Below, one piece after another: positions 44,980 to 53,543 of a stretch of 64,000 bases of DNA. Location: NCBI RefSeq assembly GCF_029382225.1, contig NZ_JARLTC010000043.1:1-64000 (forward strand). The letters run 5' to 3'. How positions within the stretch are numbered: the stretch's first letter is position 1; every line of letters begins with the position of its first letter. The position numbers and the translations under genes are program-made. The notes beneath the pieces are model-generated. The model was given only the letters and a program-made list of their open reading frames with translations. It did no database searches and was not told the DNA's origin. Source of the DNA: Spongiactinospora sp. TRM90649 (GTDB taxonomy: Bacteria > Actinomycetota > Actinomycetes > Streptosporangiales > Streptosporangiaceae).

Positions 44980-45111
44980 CTAAATAGATCGACCGAAACA
45001 AGGCCGACCTGCGGAGAGACGACGTCACCTCGATTTCGAGAGGACAGGGACTTTCACATGTCGATCACGTTAAAAAAGCTCTAAGATGATCAGTGCCCCG
45101 AGGAGGACACG

Positions 45112-45723
45112 TTGCCCAAGATCGTCGACCATGACCAGCGAAGGGCGGAGCTCGCCGACGCCGCCCTCGACGTGATCGCCCGCGACGGCATCAGGGCGGT
45201 GACCCTGCGCACCGTCGCCGAGGCCGCCGGATGGTCGACGGGAGTGCTCAACCACTACTTCAAGTCGCACAATGACCTGCTGGTCGGCGCGCTGCGCAGG
45301 GCCGCCGAGATCCAGGGCAGGATGTTCCGGCAACTGCGCAACGACCTCTCCACCGACCCCATGCAGCGGCTGCGCCAGCTCGTCGAGAGCGTGCTGCCGC
45401 TCGACGCCCGCCGGGTCGCGATGACCCGCATCTTCCTGGTCTTCTACGCCGAGGCGGCGGCCAGCCCCGAGGCCAGGGAGGAGGTCGCCGACTACCTGCA
45501 CAACTGGCGGCGGGTGCTCGAACGCGTGATCACCGAGGCCCAGGAGGCCGGGCAACTGCCCGCGCACCTCGACCCCGCCGCGCTCGCCGTCGAGCTGGTC
45601 GCCCTCTCCGACGGGCTGGCCGTCCACGCGATCCTCGACGGGCAGGTGCTCAAGCGGCTCACCGCGGGCGAGGGCATCGAGATCGAGCTGGTGGAGAACT
45701 CCTTCCGGCTGTCCATGACCTGA
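45112..45723 (+). CDS. TetR-family repressor (BetI-like)
   Basis: Predicted 203-residue regulator. N-terminal HTH: RRAELADAALDVIARDGIRA then LRTVAEAAGWSTGVLNHYFK. The ligand-binding C-terminal part resembles the BetI/TetR_C_6 group. TTG start at 45112 with AGGAGG five bases upstream. It is divergent from the 15-gene acyl-CoA operon and probably represses it and itself, with an acyl-CoA or free acid as inducer. A palindrome CTCGATTTCGAG (45029-45040) lies 72 bp upstream of its start. Confidence 0.92.
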   Translation: MPKIVDHDQRRAELADAALDVIARDGIRAVTLRTVAEAAGWSTGVLNHYFKSHNDLLVGALRRAAEIQGRMFRQLRNDLSTDPMQRLRQLVESVLPLDARRVAMTRIFLVFYAEAAASPEAREEVADYLHNWRRVLERVITEAQEAGQLPAHLDPAALAVELVALSDGLAVHAILDGQVLKRLTAGEGIEIELVENSFRLSMT

Positions 45724-45827
45724 ACGCCCCTCCCGGCTTGACGGCGGCGTGATCCGCCCAGGTCAGGCCGGGTAGGAACGGCGGCGGCCGCCCGGCGGCC
45801 GATCCCCCCGCGGCTATGATGCCGTGC

Positions 45828-46646
45828 ATGCTGCGCCCGCAGTCGGTCATGCTGACCTTCCTCGGTGACCACGTGTCCGGTCGGCGTGTCCTGGTATCCG
45901 CGGGGAGCTTCATCGACGTGTTCGCCCGGGTGGGCATCTCCGAGATGGCCACCCGGTCCACGCTGGCCCGCATGGTCCGGCGCGGCCTGCTGCACCGCAG
46001 GCGCGCCGGGCGGCACATGTACTTCGGGCTCACCGACACCATCGCCAAGGTCCTCCAGGACGGCGAGCGCCGGATCTGGCGCACCGGCGTCGTCAACGAG
46101 CACCAACGGGAGCACTGGACCCTCATCGGCTTCTCACTGCCGGAGTCCTGGCAGCGCGAGCGGCACGAGCTGCGCTCCCGGCTGATCTGGGCCGGGTTCG
46201 GCCCGCTCGGCAACGGCCTGTGGCTGGCCCCCGGCGACGTCGACGTCGCCGGCGTGGTGGAGGACCTCGGGGCGAACGTGAAGGTGTTCGCCGCCGAGCC
46301 CCGGCCGCCCACCGACATGCGCGCGCTCGTGTCCGACGCCTACGACCTCGACGGCCTGGGCCGGAAGTACGCCGACTTCCTCACCCGCTGGGACCAGGCC
46401 GACCCCATGCCCCGCGCGCCCGACGACCTGGCCCGCTCGCTGGTCCTGCTCACCGAGTGGCTGCAGATCATCCGGGTGGACCCCCGCCTTCCGGTGCGGC
46501 ACCTGCCCGACGACTGGCCCGCCGGCAAGGCCCAGGCCGTGTGCCACGCGCTGTATGAACGCTTCCGCCCGCAGGCCGCGGCGATCGTCGCCGACCTCCT
46601 GGACGCCATCCCCGACACCCGCCCCATCCAGAGGGGGCCTGAGTAG
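45828..46646 (+). CDS. PaaX-family transcriptional regulator
   Basis: Predicted 272-residue regulator of the phenylacetate-repressor family. N-terminal winged helix: SVMLTFLGDHVSGRRVLVSA, ATRSTLARMVRRGLLHRRRA. The central part has WTLIGFSLPESWQRERHELR and RLIWAGFGPLGNGLWLAPGD, and the C-terminal part is the PaaX helical domain (ARSLVLLTEWLQIIRVDPRL). PaaX proteins sense CoA thioesters. Start uncertain among ATG at 45816, 45819 and 45828; none has a good ribosome-binding site. No phenylacetate genes are in the window. Confidence 0.88.
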   Translation: MLRPQSVMLTFLGDHVSGRRVLVSAGSFIDVFARVGISEMATRSTLARMVRRGLLHRRRAGRHMYFGLTDTIAKVLQDGERRIWRTGVVNEHQREHWTLIGFSLPESWQRERHELRSRLIWAGFGPLGNGLWLAPGDVDVAGVVEDLGANVKVFAAEPRPPTDMRALVSDAYDLDGLGRKYADFLTRWDQADPMPRAPDDLARSLVLLTEWLQIIRVDPRLPVRHLPDDWPAGKAQAVCHALYERFRPQAAAIVADLLDAIPDTRPIQRGPE

Positions 46647-46656
46647 GGCACCACTC

Positions 46657-46999
46657 ATGCGGGCGACGCCCCGCCGCGCCGACTGTGCCCTGAGACCGGT
46701 CAACCCGGTCAGCGGCTGCGCCGCCGTCGCCCGCACCCCCGACGACCTGCACACCGTGTACATCGGCACGGACGCGAGGCCGCACGCCGTGGCGTGGAAC
46801 CCCGCGACCGGATGGACCGCACCGGTCCGGGTGGGCGGCCCGCCGCGCCGCCCGCCTCCCTGGCCGCCGGGCCCGCGCTGGTGGCCGCCGTCCCGACGTG
46901 GTGGACCTGTTCTGGATCGGGCAGGACGTCCGCCTCTACACCACCTGGTGGACGCCGGGCGGCGGCTGGAACCCCGGTTACCTCCCGCTCGACGTCTGA
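46657..46999 (+). pseudogene. Frameshifted remnant of a lectin-like beta-propeller protein
   Basis: Three frames in turn give pieces of one family. From 46657: AAVARTPDDLHTVYIGTDAR and AVAWNPATGWTAPVRVGG. Then near 46840-46890 another frame: SLAAGPALVAAVP. From 46895 a third frame: DVVDLFWIGQDVRLYTTWW and PGGGWNPGYLPLDV, ending at TGA 46997-46999. These are repeats typical of PLL/fucose-lectin-like propellers. At least two frameshifts are needed, at about 46835-46855 and 46890-46895. The 3' end overlaps the P450 gene by 22 bp. Sequencing error is possible but would have to occur twice. Confidence 0.65.
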
Positions 47000-48213
47000 G
47001 CGGCCAGGCGGACGGGCAGCTCCCTGATCGAGCGGATGAAGAAACTCGGGCACCAGCCCACCTCGCCCGGCTCGCAGTCCAGCACCATGCCCGGAAAGCG
47101 GCGGAACAGCGAGTCGAGGGCCACCTGGCCCTCGACCCTGGCCAGGTGCGCCCCCAGGCAGTAGTGCACGCCGTGGCTGAAGGCCAGGTGCGGGTTGGGC
47201 GTGCGGGTGATGTCGAGCCGGTCGGGATCCACGAAGATCGCCGGGTCGCGGTTGAGGGAGTGGACCGGCAGGAAGATGAGCGAGCCCGCCGGGATGACCT
47301 GCTCCGCCACCGGGATGTCGGCCTTCGCGTGGCCCTCGACCACCGAGATCGAGCTCTGGAAGCGCAGGAACTCCTCGACCGCGGTGCCGGTCAGCTCGGG
47401 CCGCGCCCGCAGCAGGTCGCGCTGCTCCGGATTCACCAGCAGTTCGTGCGCGCCGTTGCCGATCAGGTTGGCCGTGGTGAGGAAGCCAGCGAAGATGAAC
47501 AGCATCACGGTGGTGACCAGCTCGCGCTCGGACAGCCGGTTCGCGCCGTCGCGCGCCTCGATCAGCGCCTGGATGAGGTCGTCGCCCGGTTCGACGCGCT
47601 TGCGCTCGATCACCCTGCGGGCGTAGTCGCCCAGCTCGGCCTGCTGCTCGCGAAAACGCGTCACCAGGTCGCCGCTCGGCTGGATCTCGCGCAGGAAGAC
47701 GGCATGCTCCATCAGGACGCCGAGGTCGTCGCGGGGCAGGCCGAGCAGTTCGGCGATCACCAGCATCGGCAGCGGCAGCGCGTAGTCGCGGATCAGCTCC
47801 GCCCGGGGCTTGCGGCCGATGTCGTCGAGCAGGTCGTCGGCGATCTCCTGGATGCGGGGGCGCAGGCGCTCGATCTGGCGGCGGGTGAAGGCCGCCTGGA
47901 CCAGCCGCCGCAGCCGGGTGTGCTCCGGCGGGTCGGTGCTCACCATGTTGTCGGCGAGCGCGCTCTCGGCCTTGCGCCCGTCGGCGCTCACCGTGTCGGC
48001 GTGATGCCTGGCCTTGCTGAACCCCGGGTCGCTGAGCACGGAGCACGCGTCGGCGTGATGGGGAACGAACCACGCCTCACGCCCGAGGGGGGTGATGATC
48101 CGGTGCAGGCGCCCCCGCGCCCGCAGCTCCTCATAGAAGGGGTAGGGATCCGTCAGGGCCGACAGCGGGAAGACCGCCGTCGATCCGGCCACCGGTTCGG
48201 CGGTGTGGGACAT
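46978..48213 (-). CDS. Cytochrome P450 with altered I-helix
   Basis: Predicted 411-residue haem protein, CYP107-like in general look. Haem loop FSHGVHYCLGAHLAR with ligand Cys352; ExxR is EEFLR; PERF-like region VDPDRLDITR. The I-helix reads FIFAGFLTTANLIGNGAHEL, so the acid of the usual AG(G/H)(D/E)T(T/S) motif is Leu. This should change proton delivery during O2 activation. No ferredoxin gene is adjacent. A well-formed promoter with an operator-like palindrome precedes it. Confidence 0.93.
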   Translation of the reverse strand: MSHTAEPVAGSTAVFPLSALTDPYPFYEELRARGRLHRIITPLGREAWFVPHHADACSVLSDPGFSKARHHADTVSADGRKAESALADNMVSTDPPEHTRLRRLVQAAFTRRQIERLRPRIQEIADDLLDDIGRKPRAELIRDYALPLPMLVIAELLGLPRDDLGVLMEHAVFLREIQPSGDLVTRFREQQAELGDYARRVIERKRVEPGDDLIQALIEARDGANRLSERELVTTVMLFIFAGFLTTANLIGNGAHELLVNPEQRDLLRARPELTGTAVEEFLRFQSSISVVEGHAKADIPVAEQVIPAGSLIFLPVHSLNRDPAIFVDPDRLDITRTPNPHLAFSHGVHYCLGAHLARVEGQVALDSLFRRFPGMVLDCEPGEVGWCPSFFIRSIRELPVRLAAQTSSGR

Positions 48214-48247
48214 GGTGAACCCCCGCGGCAGGTGAACTTACTCACTG

Positions 48248-48276
48248 AAGGTATTCTTACGGATACCATGCGTCAA
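48248..48276 (-). promoter_or_regulatory. Sigma70-type promoter with palindromic operator for the P450
   Basis: On the minus strand, -35 TTGACG (48276-48271), 17-bp spacer, -10 TACCTT (48253-48248), 35 bp before the P450 ATG. The palindrome GGTATTCTTACGGATACC (48250-48267, arms GGTAT/ATACC) fills the spacer and overlaps the -10, which suggests repressor control. Confidence 0.65.
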
Positions 48277-48325
48277 TACATCGGCAAGTGGCCGACGTGT
48301 CGGGCAACGACTCCCCCACCGCCCG

Positions 48326-48721
48326 TCAGACGTTGCCCAGCACCCTGGTGATCGTGATCAGCAGCACGACGCGCGCCGGGTTGTCCCTCGGCGGCTTGTA
48401 CCTCTCGGCGTAGCGCCGCTCGGCGTCGGCGACCTGCTCCGCGCCGGTCAGCACCACGGCACGGCCCTCCAGGGTCGACCAGCGGCGACCGTCCACCTGG
48501 CAGACCGCGACGGCCAGGCCGTCCGGGCCGAACGCCGCGATCAGGCGGGCCTTCTTGGACGCGCCGGACGTGATGACCCTGGCCACGCCCCCGGCCGGGT
48601 CGAGCGTGACGCCCACGGGGACCACGTGGGGGGTGCCGTCGGGCCGTACGACGGTGAGCGTGCACAGGTGACGCTCCTGCCAGAACCCGGCGAACGCCTC
48701 GCCCTTAGCGGTCAGATCCAC
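48326..48721 (-). CDS. PPOX-class flavin/F420-dependent oxidoreductase-like protein
   Basis: Predicted 131-residue split-barrel protein of the pyridoxamine-phosphate-oxidase-like superfamily. Family text: RHLCTLTVVRPDGTPHVVPV near residues 18-37, ASKKARLI, and GRRWSTLEGRAVV. Such small proteins bind FMN or F420 and reduce diverse substrates. GTG start; it begins 13 bp after the FRG gene stop on the same strand, so they may be co-transcribed. Substrate unknown. Confidence 0.88.
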   Translation of the reverse strand: MDLTAKGEAFAGFWQERHLCTLTVVRPDGTPHVVPVGVTLDPAGGVARVITSGASKKARLIAAFGPDGLAVAVCQVDGRRWSTLEGRAVVLTGAEQVADAERRYAERYKPPRDNPARVVLLITITRVLGNV

Positions 48722-48734
48722 CCGCTCATCGTAG

Positions 48735-49763
48735 CTAGCGGGACAGGAACTCCCGCTTGATCTCCTGGCTCAGGGTGTCCTGGTCGCGGAACAGCACGAA
48801 ATGATCGATCCCGGCGAACTGGATGAGGTGCTTCACGCCGTACACGGCGGCGGCCGGGGAGATCGTCACCTGGCGCAGCACCGTGGCCGGCAGTTGCCTC
48901 TCCAACGGCTCGCGGGAGCGGCCGAACACGGTGAACATGCAGCGCTGCGCGGCCAGCCGCTGGTGGTGCCAGCGGGAGTAGGTGGGCACGACCTGGTCGA
49001 AACTCCATCGGCGGCGGCTGATCATCTGCTCGAAGTAGTCGTACTCGGCGCTCTGGCCGAGGTCCCAGATCCGGTCGCGGTCGGTGGCCAGGCGGGAGGC
49101 GGCGTAGGGGTTGAGGACCCACACCGAGGGTGTCCCGGCGACCGGCGGCTCGACGTAGGGCCTGCCCCGGTGGGGGCCCCAGTGCGCGGCGAGCCGCTCC
49201 CGGTAGGTCTGTAGCGCGAAGTACAGCGCCACGGCGAGGACCTCGGTCCAGTCCAGCAGCCTGGTCGGGATGCCGTGGTGCTGCATCTCGGCCAGGGTCT
49301 CCCAGGACGACCGGTGCTCGGCGTTGGCCAGGATGCTGTAACGATGGTAGGCGTCGCGCTCGCCCGGCCACAGCAGTTCCCGCGCCCTGAGCTCGGCCTC
49401 GCACTCGTCCAGACTGTTCCTGGCGTCCTTGATCCGGGCGTCGATCGCCGCCAGCCCGGCCCTGGACCTGGGGACATCCGGACGGCTCGCGGCGAACTCC
49501 CGGTCGTGCGCGGCGCGCCGCTCCTTGCGCTCCTTGCGCAACCGCCTGATCCGCTCGTCCAGTTCCTCGGCGCGCTCCCGCAGGTGGCTGGTCTCGTCAC
49601 GTTTCGGGGTGCCCCGGAACAGACTGGGCAGCAGCGTGAACGCGTCGCTGGTGTGGCCGCGGAACCAGGCGTGGTGGTAGGAGCATCTCAGCTCCTCGCA
49701 GGCGTCCTCGACCGCGCGCAGGAACCTCTGGAACTCGTCGGCCGCGGCGTCCCAGGAACTCAC
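48735..49763 (-). CDS. FRG-domain protein with coiled-coil insertion
   Basis: Predicted 342-residue cytoplasmic protein. The FRG motif is in AWFRGHTSDAFTLLPSLFRG (residues 32-51), and the second conserved block is QHHGIPTRLLDWTEVLAVAL (161-180). Between them residues 58-130 form a charged, heptad-like coiled coil (ERAEELDERIRRLRKERKER). FRG domains are of unknown function and often occur in variable or defence-related loci. The GTG start has GGGGAG ten bases upstream. The gene begins 29 bp after the 3' end of a tRNA-like gene on the same strand. Confidence 0.85.
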   Translation of the reverse strand: MSSWDAAADEFQRFLRAVEDACEELRCSYHHAWFRGHTSDAFTLLPSLFRGTPKRDETSHLRERAEELDERIRRLRKERKERRAAHDREFAASRPDVPRSRAGLAAIDARIKDARNSLDECEAELRARELLWPGERDAYHRYSILANAEHRSSWETLAEMQHHGIPTRLLDWTEVLAVALYFALQTYRERLAAHWGPHRGRPYVEPPVAGTPSVWVLNPYAASRLATDRDRIWDLGQSAEYDYFEQMISRRRWSFDQVVPTYSRWHHQRLAAQRCMFTVFGRSREPLERQLPATVLRQVTISPAAAVYGVKHLIQFAGIDHFVLFRDQDTLSQEIKREFLSR

Positions 49764-49792
49764 CTGCGCGAATCTCCCCGTCGTTCCGGCGG

Positions 49793-49869
49793 TCGGGATG
49801 GAAGGGCTCGAACCTCCGGCCTGCTGGTAACAAGTAAGCCAGCCGCTCTACCATCTGAGCTACACCCCG
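49793..49869 (-). tRNA. tRNA-like gene with an 11-nt anticodon loop
   Basis: Read on the minus strand from 49869: acceptor CGGGGTG pairs with CATCCCG (one G-T), then TA, D-arm GCTC/GAGC with AGATGGTA loop, anticodon stem GCTGG/CCAGC, 5-base variable region AGGCC, T-arm GGAGG/CCTTC with loop TTCGAGC, discriminator A. CCA is not encoded. All parts are normal except the anticodon loop CTTACTTGTTA, which has 11 bases where 7 are expected. C1-G72 with A73 resembles bacterial tRNA-Pro, but the loop contains no NGG anticodon. It may be a pseudo-tRNA or a specialised tRNA-like RNA. TGT (Thr) is one possible reading. Confidence 0.75.
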
Positions 49870-49888
49870 GCGGCGTATCGCCCCGCGA

Positions 49889-49917
49889 CGTGTAACCCGC
49901 ATTCCCGAGGCCGTCAC
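49889..49917 (-). promoter_or_regulatory. Possible promoter of the tRNA-like gene
   Basis: On the minus strand GTGACG (49917-49912) and TACACG (49894-49889) are separated by 17 bp. A start point near 49882 would be about 13 bp before the tRNA 5' end. The -10 lacks the final T. The rest of the 234-bp gap to the catalase gene holds only GC-rich sequence, including CCGCCGTCAG twice (49995-50004 and 50012-50021). Confidence 0.4.
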
Positions 49918-50103
49918 CCGAGTGGATCAAGCCGCGGGCGGCGGGCGGCTCAACGCCGGACAGTGGACGAGTCGGCGTCCAACGGGCGGGCGGTCCGCCG
50001 TCAGCCCCTTCCCGCCGTCAGGCCCTCCACCGGGCGGCACCTTCCCACCGGTTGGCTCCTTGCGGCCGTCGGGGCCGTGTACGGACCGGTGGGCGTCAGG
50101 GGG

Positions 50104-52149
50104 TCAGGCTGGGACGGAGTCGATGTCTCGGTCGTAGTGGCGGTGGGCGGCGATCGCTTCGGTGAAGGCTTGGGTGAAGGCGTCGCCGACGGTGTCCGGG
50201 CCGATGACGCCCTGGGGGCCCGGGAGTGCGGCGGCCTCCAGTAGGGCGCGTCCGCCGGGGAGGGCTCCGATGGCCTTGCCGTGCCGGAAGGCCTCGCGGA
50301 CGAAGTGGACCGCGCGGCCGTCGTTCGCCAGTTCACCGCCGTCGGCCAGCAGCACGGCGTCGTAGAGCACCGAGGAGGCCGCGCTGATCTGCTTGTCCAC
50401 GGTCACCGGCCCGACGGTCCCCTCGTGCGGGGCCAGCACCTCGCAGATCGCCCCGTGGCCCTCCAGCGCCTCGCGAACCGGGGACAGCGCGCTCGCGTCG
50501 GTCCCGTCGGCGGCCAGTACGGCGATCTTGCGGGTGGCGATCGAGTCGTGCGTGGTGTTGGCCTGGCTCAGCGCGGGCGAGCTCCTGCCGTGGTTGGCCG
50601 CGCCGGGCTTGGGCGCGGGGATGCCGAGTCCCGCGGCCACCGCGGCGGCCAGGTCGCCGTCGATGCGGCCCAGGTGCTCGACGACCTTCTCCTTGATGTA
50701 GTGCCGCTCCACGTGGCCCAGCTCGAATCGGAACGCCGCCACGATGTGCCGCTTCTCCCAGTCGGCCATGCTGTTCCAGAACAGCGTGGCCTGGCTGTAG
50801 TGGTCGTCGAAGCTGGGGCTGCGCTTGCGGATCTTCTCGCCGTCCACGCGTTCCTGGTAGTGCTTGAACACCCCGTCCCATTCGCCGCTCCGGATCGCCG
50901 GCATCGGACAGCCGCCGGTGATGGTGTTGGGCGAGTAGCTGCTCTCGTTGGTGTAGATCATGTGCTGGTGGTAGCCGTCCCGCTGGTCGTTGTAGACCGA
51001 CACGATCGGGCGGTTGATCGGAATCTGCGGGAAGTTCGGCCCGCCCAGCCGGATCAACTGGGTGTCCAGGTAGGAGAAGTTGCGGCCCTGCAGCAACGGG
51101 TCGTTGGTGAAGTCGATGCCCGGCACCACGTTGGCGGTGCAGAACGCGATCTGCTCGGTCTCGGCGAAGAAGTTGTTCGGGTTGCGGTTGAGCACCATCT
51201 TGCCGACGGAGCGGACCGGGACCTCCTCCTCCGGGATGATCTTGGTGGCGTCCAGCAGATCGAAGTCGAACTTGTGCTCGTCGGCCTCGGGCACGAGCTG
51301 CACGCCCAGCTCGTACTCGGGGAACGCGCCGGCCGCGATCGCGTCCCACAGGTCCCGGCGGTTGAAGTCGGGGTCGTTGCCCTGGACGCGCAGCACCTCG
51401 TCCCACACCAGGGAGTGCGTGCCGAGCATCGGCTTCCAGTGGAACTTCACGAACGTGCCGCGCCCCTGCGCGTTGACCAGCCGGAAGGTGTGGACGCCGA
51501 AGCCCTGCATCATCCGGAAGCTGCGCGGGATGGCCCGGTCCGACATCAGCCACATGACCATGTGCAGGCTCTCCGGCTGGAGCTGCACGAAGTCCCAGAA
51601 GGTGTCGTGGGCCGACTGCGCCTGCGGGATCTCGTTGTGCGGCTCCGGCTTGACCGAGTGCACGAAGTCGGGGAACTTGATCGCGTCCTGGATGAAGAAC
51701 ACCGGCATGTTGTTGCCGACCAGGTCGTAGTTGCCCAGCCGGGTGTAGAACTTGGTGGCGAAGCCGCGCACGTCGCGCACGGTGTCCGCCGAGCCGCGCG
51801 AGCCAGCCACGGTGGAGAAGCGCACGAACGTCGGGGTCACCAGCGACGGGTCGGTCAGGAACGCAGCGACGGTGAACTCCGCGAGGGAGTCGTCGTAGGC
51901 CCGGAACTGGCCGTAGGCCCCCGCACCGCGCGCGTGCACCACGCGCTCGGGGATCCGCTCGTGGTCGAACCGCATGATCTTCTCGCGGAAGTGGAAGTCC
52001 TCCAGCAGGGTCGGGCCCCGCTCCCCCACGCGCAGCGAGTTGTCGGTGTCGTCCACCCGGACGCCCTGGTCGGTCGTCATCCGCTTGTCGCGCGGGTCCA
52101 CGCGGTACTGCTCAAGCTGCTGCTGCTTGTCGTCGGCTTCCCCGGCCAC
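50104..52149 (-). CDS. katE: Large-subunit (clade 2, HPII/KatE-type) catalase
   Basis: Predicted 681-residue haem catalase converting hydrogen peroxide to water and oxygen. Distal His in [15 protein letters not shown], conserved [39 protein letters not shown] with catalytic Asn, and proximal haem Tyr in [19 protein letters not shown]. Residues after about 530 form the class-I-amidotransferase/DJ-1-like C-terminal domain of large catalases ([20 protein letters not shown]). I chose GTG at 52149, preceded by GGGGGAG; a longer frame reaches 52275. It is divergent from a PucR-type regulator. Confidence 0.95.
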   Translation of the reverse strand: MAGEADDKQQQLEQYRVDPRDKRMTTDQGVRVDDTDNSLRVGERGPTLLEDFHFREKIMRFDHERIPERVVHARGAGAYGQFRAYDDSLAEFTVAAFLTDPSLVTPTFVRFSTVAGSRGSADTVRDVRGFATKFYTRLGNYDLVGNNMPVFFIQDAIKFPDFVHSVKPEPHNEIPQAQSAHDTFWDFVQLQPESLHMVMWLMSDRAIPRSFRMMQGFGVHTFRLVNAQGRGTFVKFHWKPMLGTHSLVWDEVLRVQGNDPDFNRRDLWDAIAAGAFPEYELGVQLVPEADEHKFDFDLLDATKIIPEEEVPVRSVGKMVLNRNPNNFFAETEQIAFCTANVVPGIDFTNDPLLQGRNFSYLDTQLIRLGGPNFPQIPINRPIVSVYNDQRDGYHQHMIYTNESSYSPNTITGGCPMPAIRSGEWDGVFKHYQERVDGEKIRKRSPSFDDHYSQATLFWNSMADWEKRHIVAAFRFELGHVERHYIKEKVVEHLGRIDGDLAAAVAAGLGIPAPKPGAANHGRSSPALSQANTTHDSIATRKIAVLAADGTDASALSPVREALEGHGAICEVLAPHEGTVGPVTVDKQISAASSVLYDAVLLADGGELANDGRAVHFVREAFRHGKAIGALPGGRALLEAAALPGPQGVIGPDTVGDAFTQAFTEAIAAHRHYDRDIDSVPA

Positions 52150-52167
52150 GGCTCCCCCATGAAGTCT

Positions 52168-52187
52168 GAACGCCAATTTGTCCGTTC
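52168..52187. promoter_or_regulatory. Inverted repeat in the katE / regulator intergenic region
   Basis: GAACG (52168-52172) and CGTTC (52183-52187) flank an AT-richer 10-base spacer (CCAATTTGTC), 19-38 bp upstream of the chosen katE start. A candidate operator; the true start codon position affects its placement. Confidence 0.3.
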
Positions 52188-52326
52188 GGGGGCCATCGCT
52201 TCCCATACCCAGGTCGGCGCTACCCGAAAGCAGGGTTCCCGCCCGGGGGTTGATCGTTCGCATCAGAGGGCACACCCGTACAATTCACCACAGGCCGCAC
52301 GCACCCCGACTCACGGAGCTGGCACC

Positions 52327-53517
52327 ATGGGCGACTTCTTCGCCATGCTGCGGAAACGGGTGGACGCCAATGCCCGCCGCGCGGTCGAGATCTACACGCG
52401 CGAGGTCCCCGAGTACCGCGCCCTCGCCGCCGACTCCATGGCCCGCGCCGCCCTGCTGGACCTGGCCGTGACCCTGCGGCGCGACGCCATCGCCCGCGCC
52501 GAGTGGGAGGAGCCGTTCAGCGCCGCCGAGCTGGGATACATGGAGGCGGCCGGCCGGGAGCGCGGTGAGCGGGGTATCTCACTGACCGCGTACCGGCACG
52601 TGCTGACCCTGAACGCGGTGCTGACCCTGCGGGAGATCCAGGAGGCGGCGGACCCCGACGACCTCGACCGGCTGATGCGCACGATCGGCTGGCTGGCCCC
52701 GCAGGGCATGGCCGCGCAGGACGCCTTCACCCGGGGGTACATGGCGGGCAAGGAGCGCCACCTGCCGTTCGCGACGCGCGTGCAGTCGCTGGCCAGGCTG
52801 CTGCTCGCCGACGACCCCACCGCGCCCGAACTGGCCAGGACCCTCGACATGGGGCTGCCCGAGCGGTACGTGGTGACGGTCGTGCGCCTGGCGGGCAGGC
52901 CGTTCGAGCCGACGGACCGGCTCCGTGACGAGGTCGTGGAGTTCCTGCTGGAGAACGAGCGGGTGCCCGTGGCCTGGCCCACAGGGGGCGAGTTCGTGGC
53001 GCTCGTCCCCGTCGCCACCGACGTCCCCGACGCCGAGGAGGCCGCGCTGGACCGCGCGCTGTGCCTGGCGCACGCCTTCGCCGAGGCGGTCGGACGGCCC
53101 TGCTCGGCGGGCACCGCCAGCGGGCCGACGGGCTCGCTGGAGAAGACCGCCGAGCTGGCCCGCCAGGTGAGCCGCGCGGCCCCCATCGAACCGGTCCCGA
53201 GCCGCCTGCGCACGCTGGCCGACGTCTTCGTGGAGCTGGGCACGGCCCAGGTCTCCGAGGTGGACCACTGGCTACGCGACGTCGCGCGCCGCCTCACCGA
53301 CGGCCCCGACCTGGTCACCACCCTGGACGCCTACTACCGCTGCGACATGAACCGCCAGCGCGCCGCGGGGGTGCTGCACATCCACCCGCGCACGCTGGAC
53401 TACCGGCTGCAGCGCACCCGAGAGCTGACGGGCGTGGATCCGGGATCCACGCACGGCATCCGGGTGCTCAACACCGCCGTGGCCCGCATCCTGGCGGGGG
53501 CCTGGCCCGACTTCTAG
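52327..53517 (+). CDS. PucR/CdaR-type helix-turn-helix regulator
   Basis: Predicted 396-residue regulator. The C-terminal HTH has the PucR pattern: TTLDAYYRCDMNRQRAAGVL followed by HIHPRTLDYRLQRTRELTGV. The central part (about residues 170-330) resembles a GGDEF-like or sensory domain without GGDEF residues (PTGGEFVALVPVATDVPDAE). The N-terminal 160 residues are helical, RsbRD-like (EKRHLPFATRV region). ATG at 52327 with GGAG eight bases upstream. Divergent position makes katE a likely target. Confidence 0.85.
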   Translation: MGDFFAMLRKRVDANARRAVEIYTREVPEYRALAADSMARAALLDLAVTLRRDAIARAEWEEPFSAAELGYMEAAGRERGERGISLTAYRHVLTLNAVLTLREIQEAADPDDLDRLMRTIGWLAPQGMAAQDAFTRGYMAGKERHLPFATRVQSLARLLLADDPTAPELARTLDMGLPERYVVTVVRLAGRPFEPTDRLRDEVVEFLLENERVPVAWPTGGEFVALVPVATDVPDAEEAALDRALCLAHAFAEAVGRPCSAGTASGPTGSLEKTAELARQVSRAAPIEPVPSRLRTLADVFVELGTAQVSEVDHWLRDVARRLTDGPDLVTTLDAYYRCDMNRQRAAGVLHIHPRTLDYRLQRTRELTGVDPGSTHGIRVLNTAVARILAGAWPDF

Positions 53518-53543
53518 CCGGGCCGGTGTCAGCGGGCGTGGGC

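Noticed and set aside
49793-49869. Ordinary tRNA-Thr(TGT)
   Set aside because: Reading TGT requires ignoring four extra bases in the anticodon loop. The acceptor stem is also unlike tRNA-Thr, so I call it only tRNA-like.
50281-52326. N-terminal extension of the PucR-type regulator through the katE region
   Set aside because: The in-frame extension is antisense to the catalase gene and shows no protein-like sequence. The regulator starts at the ATG at 52327 with a good ribosome-binding site.
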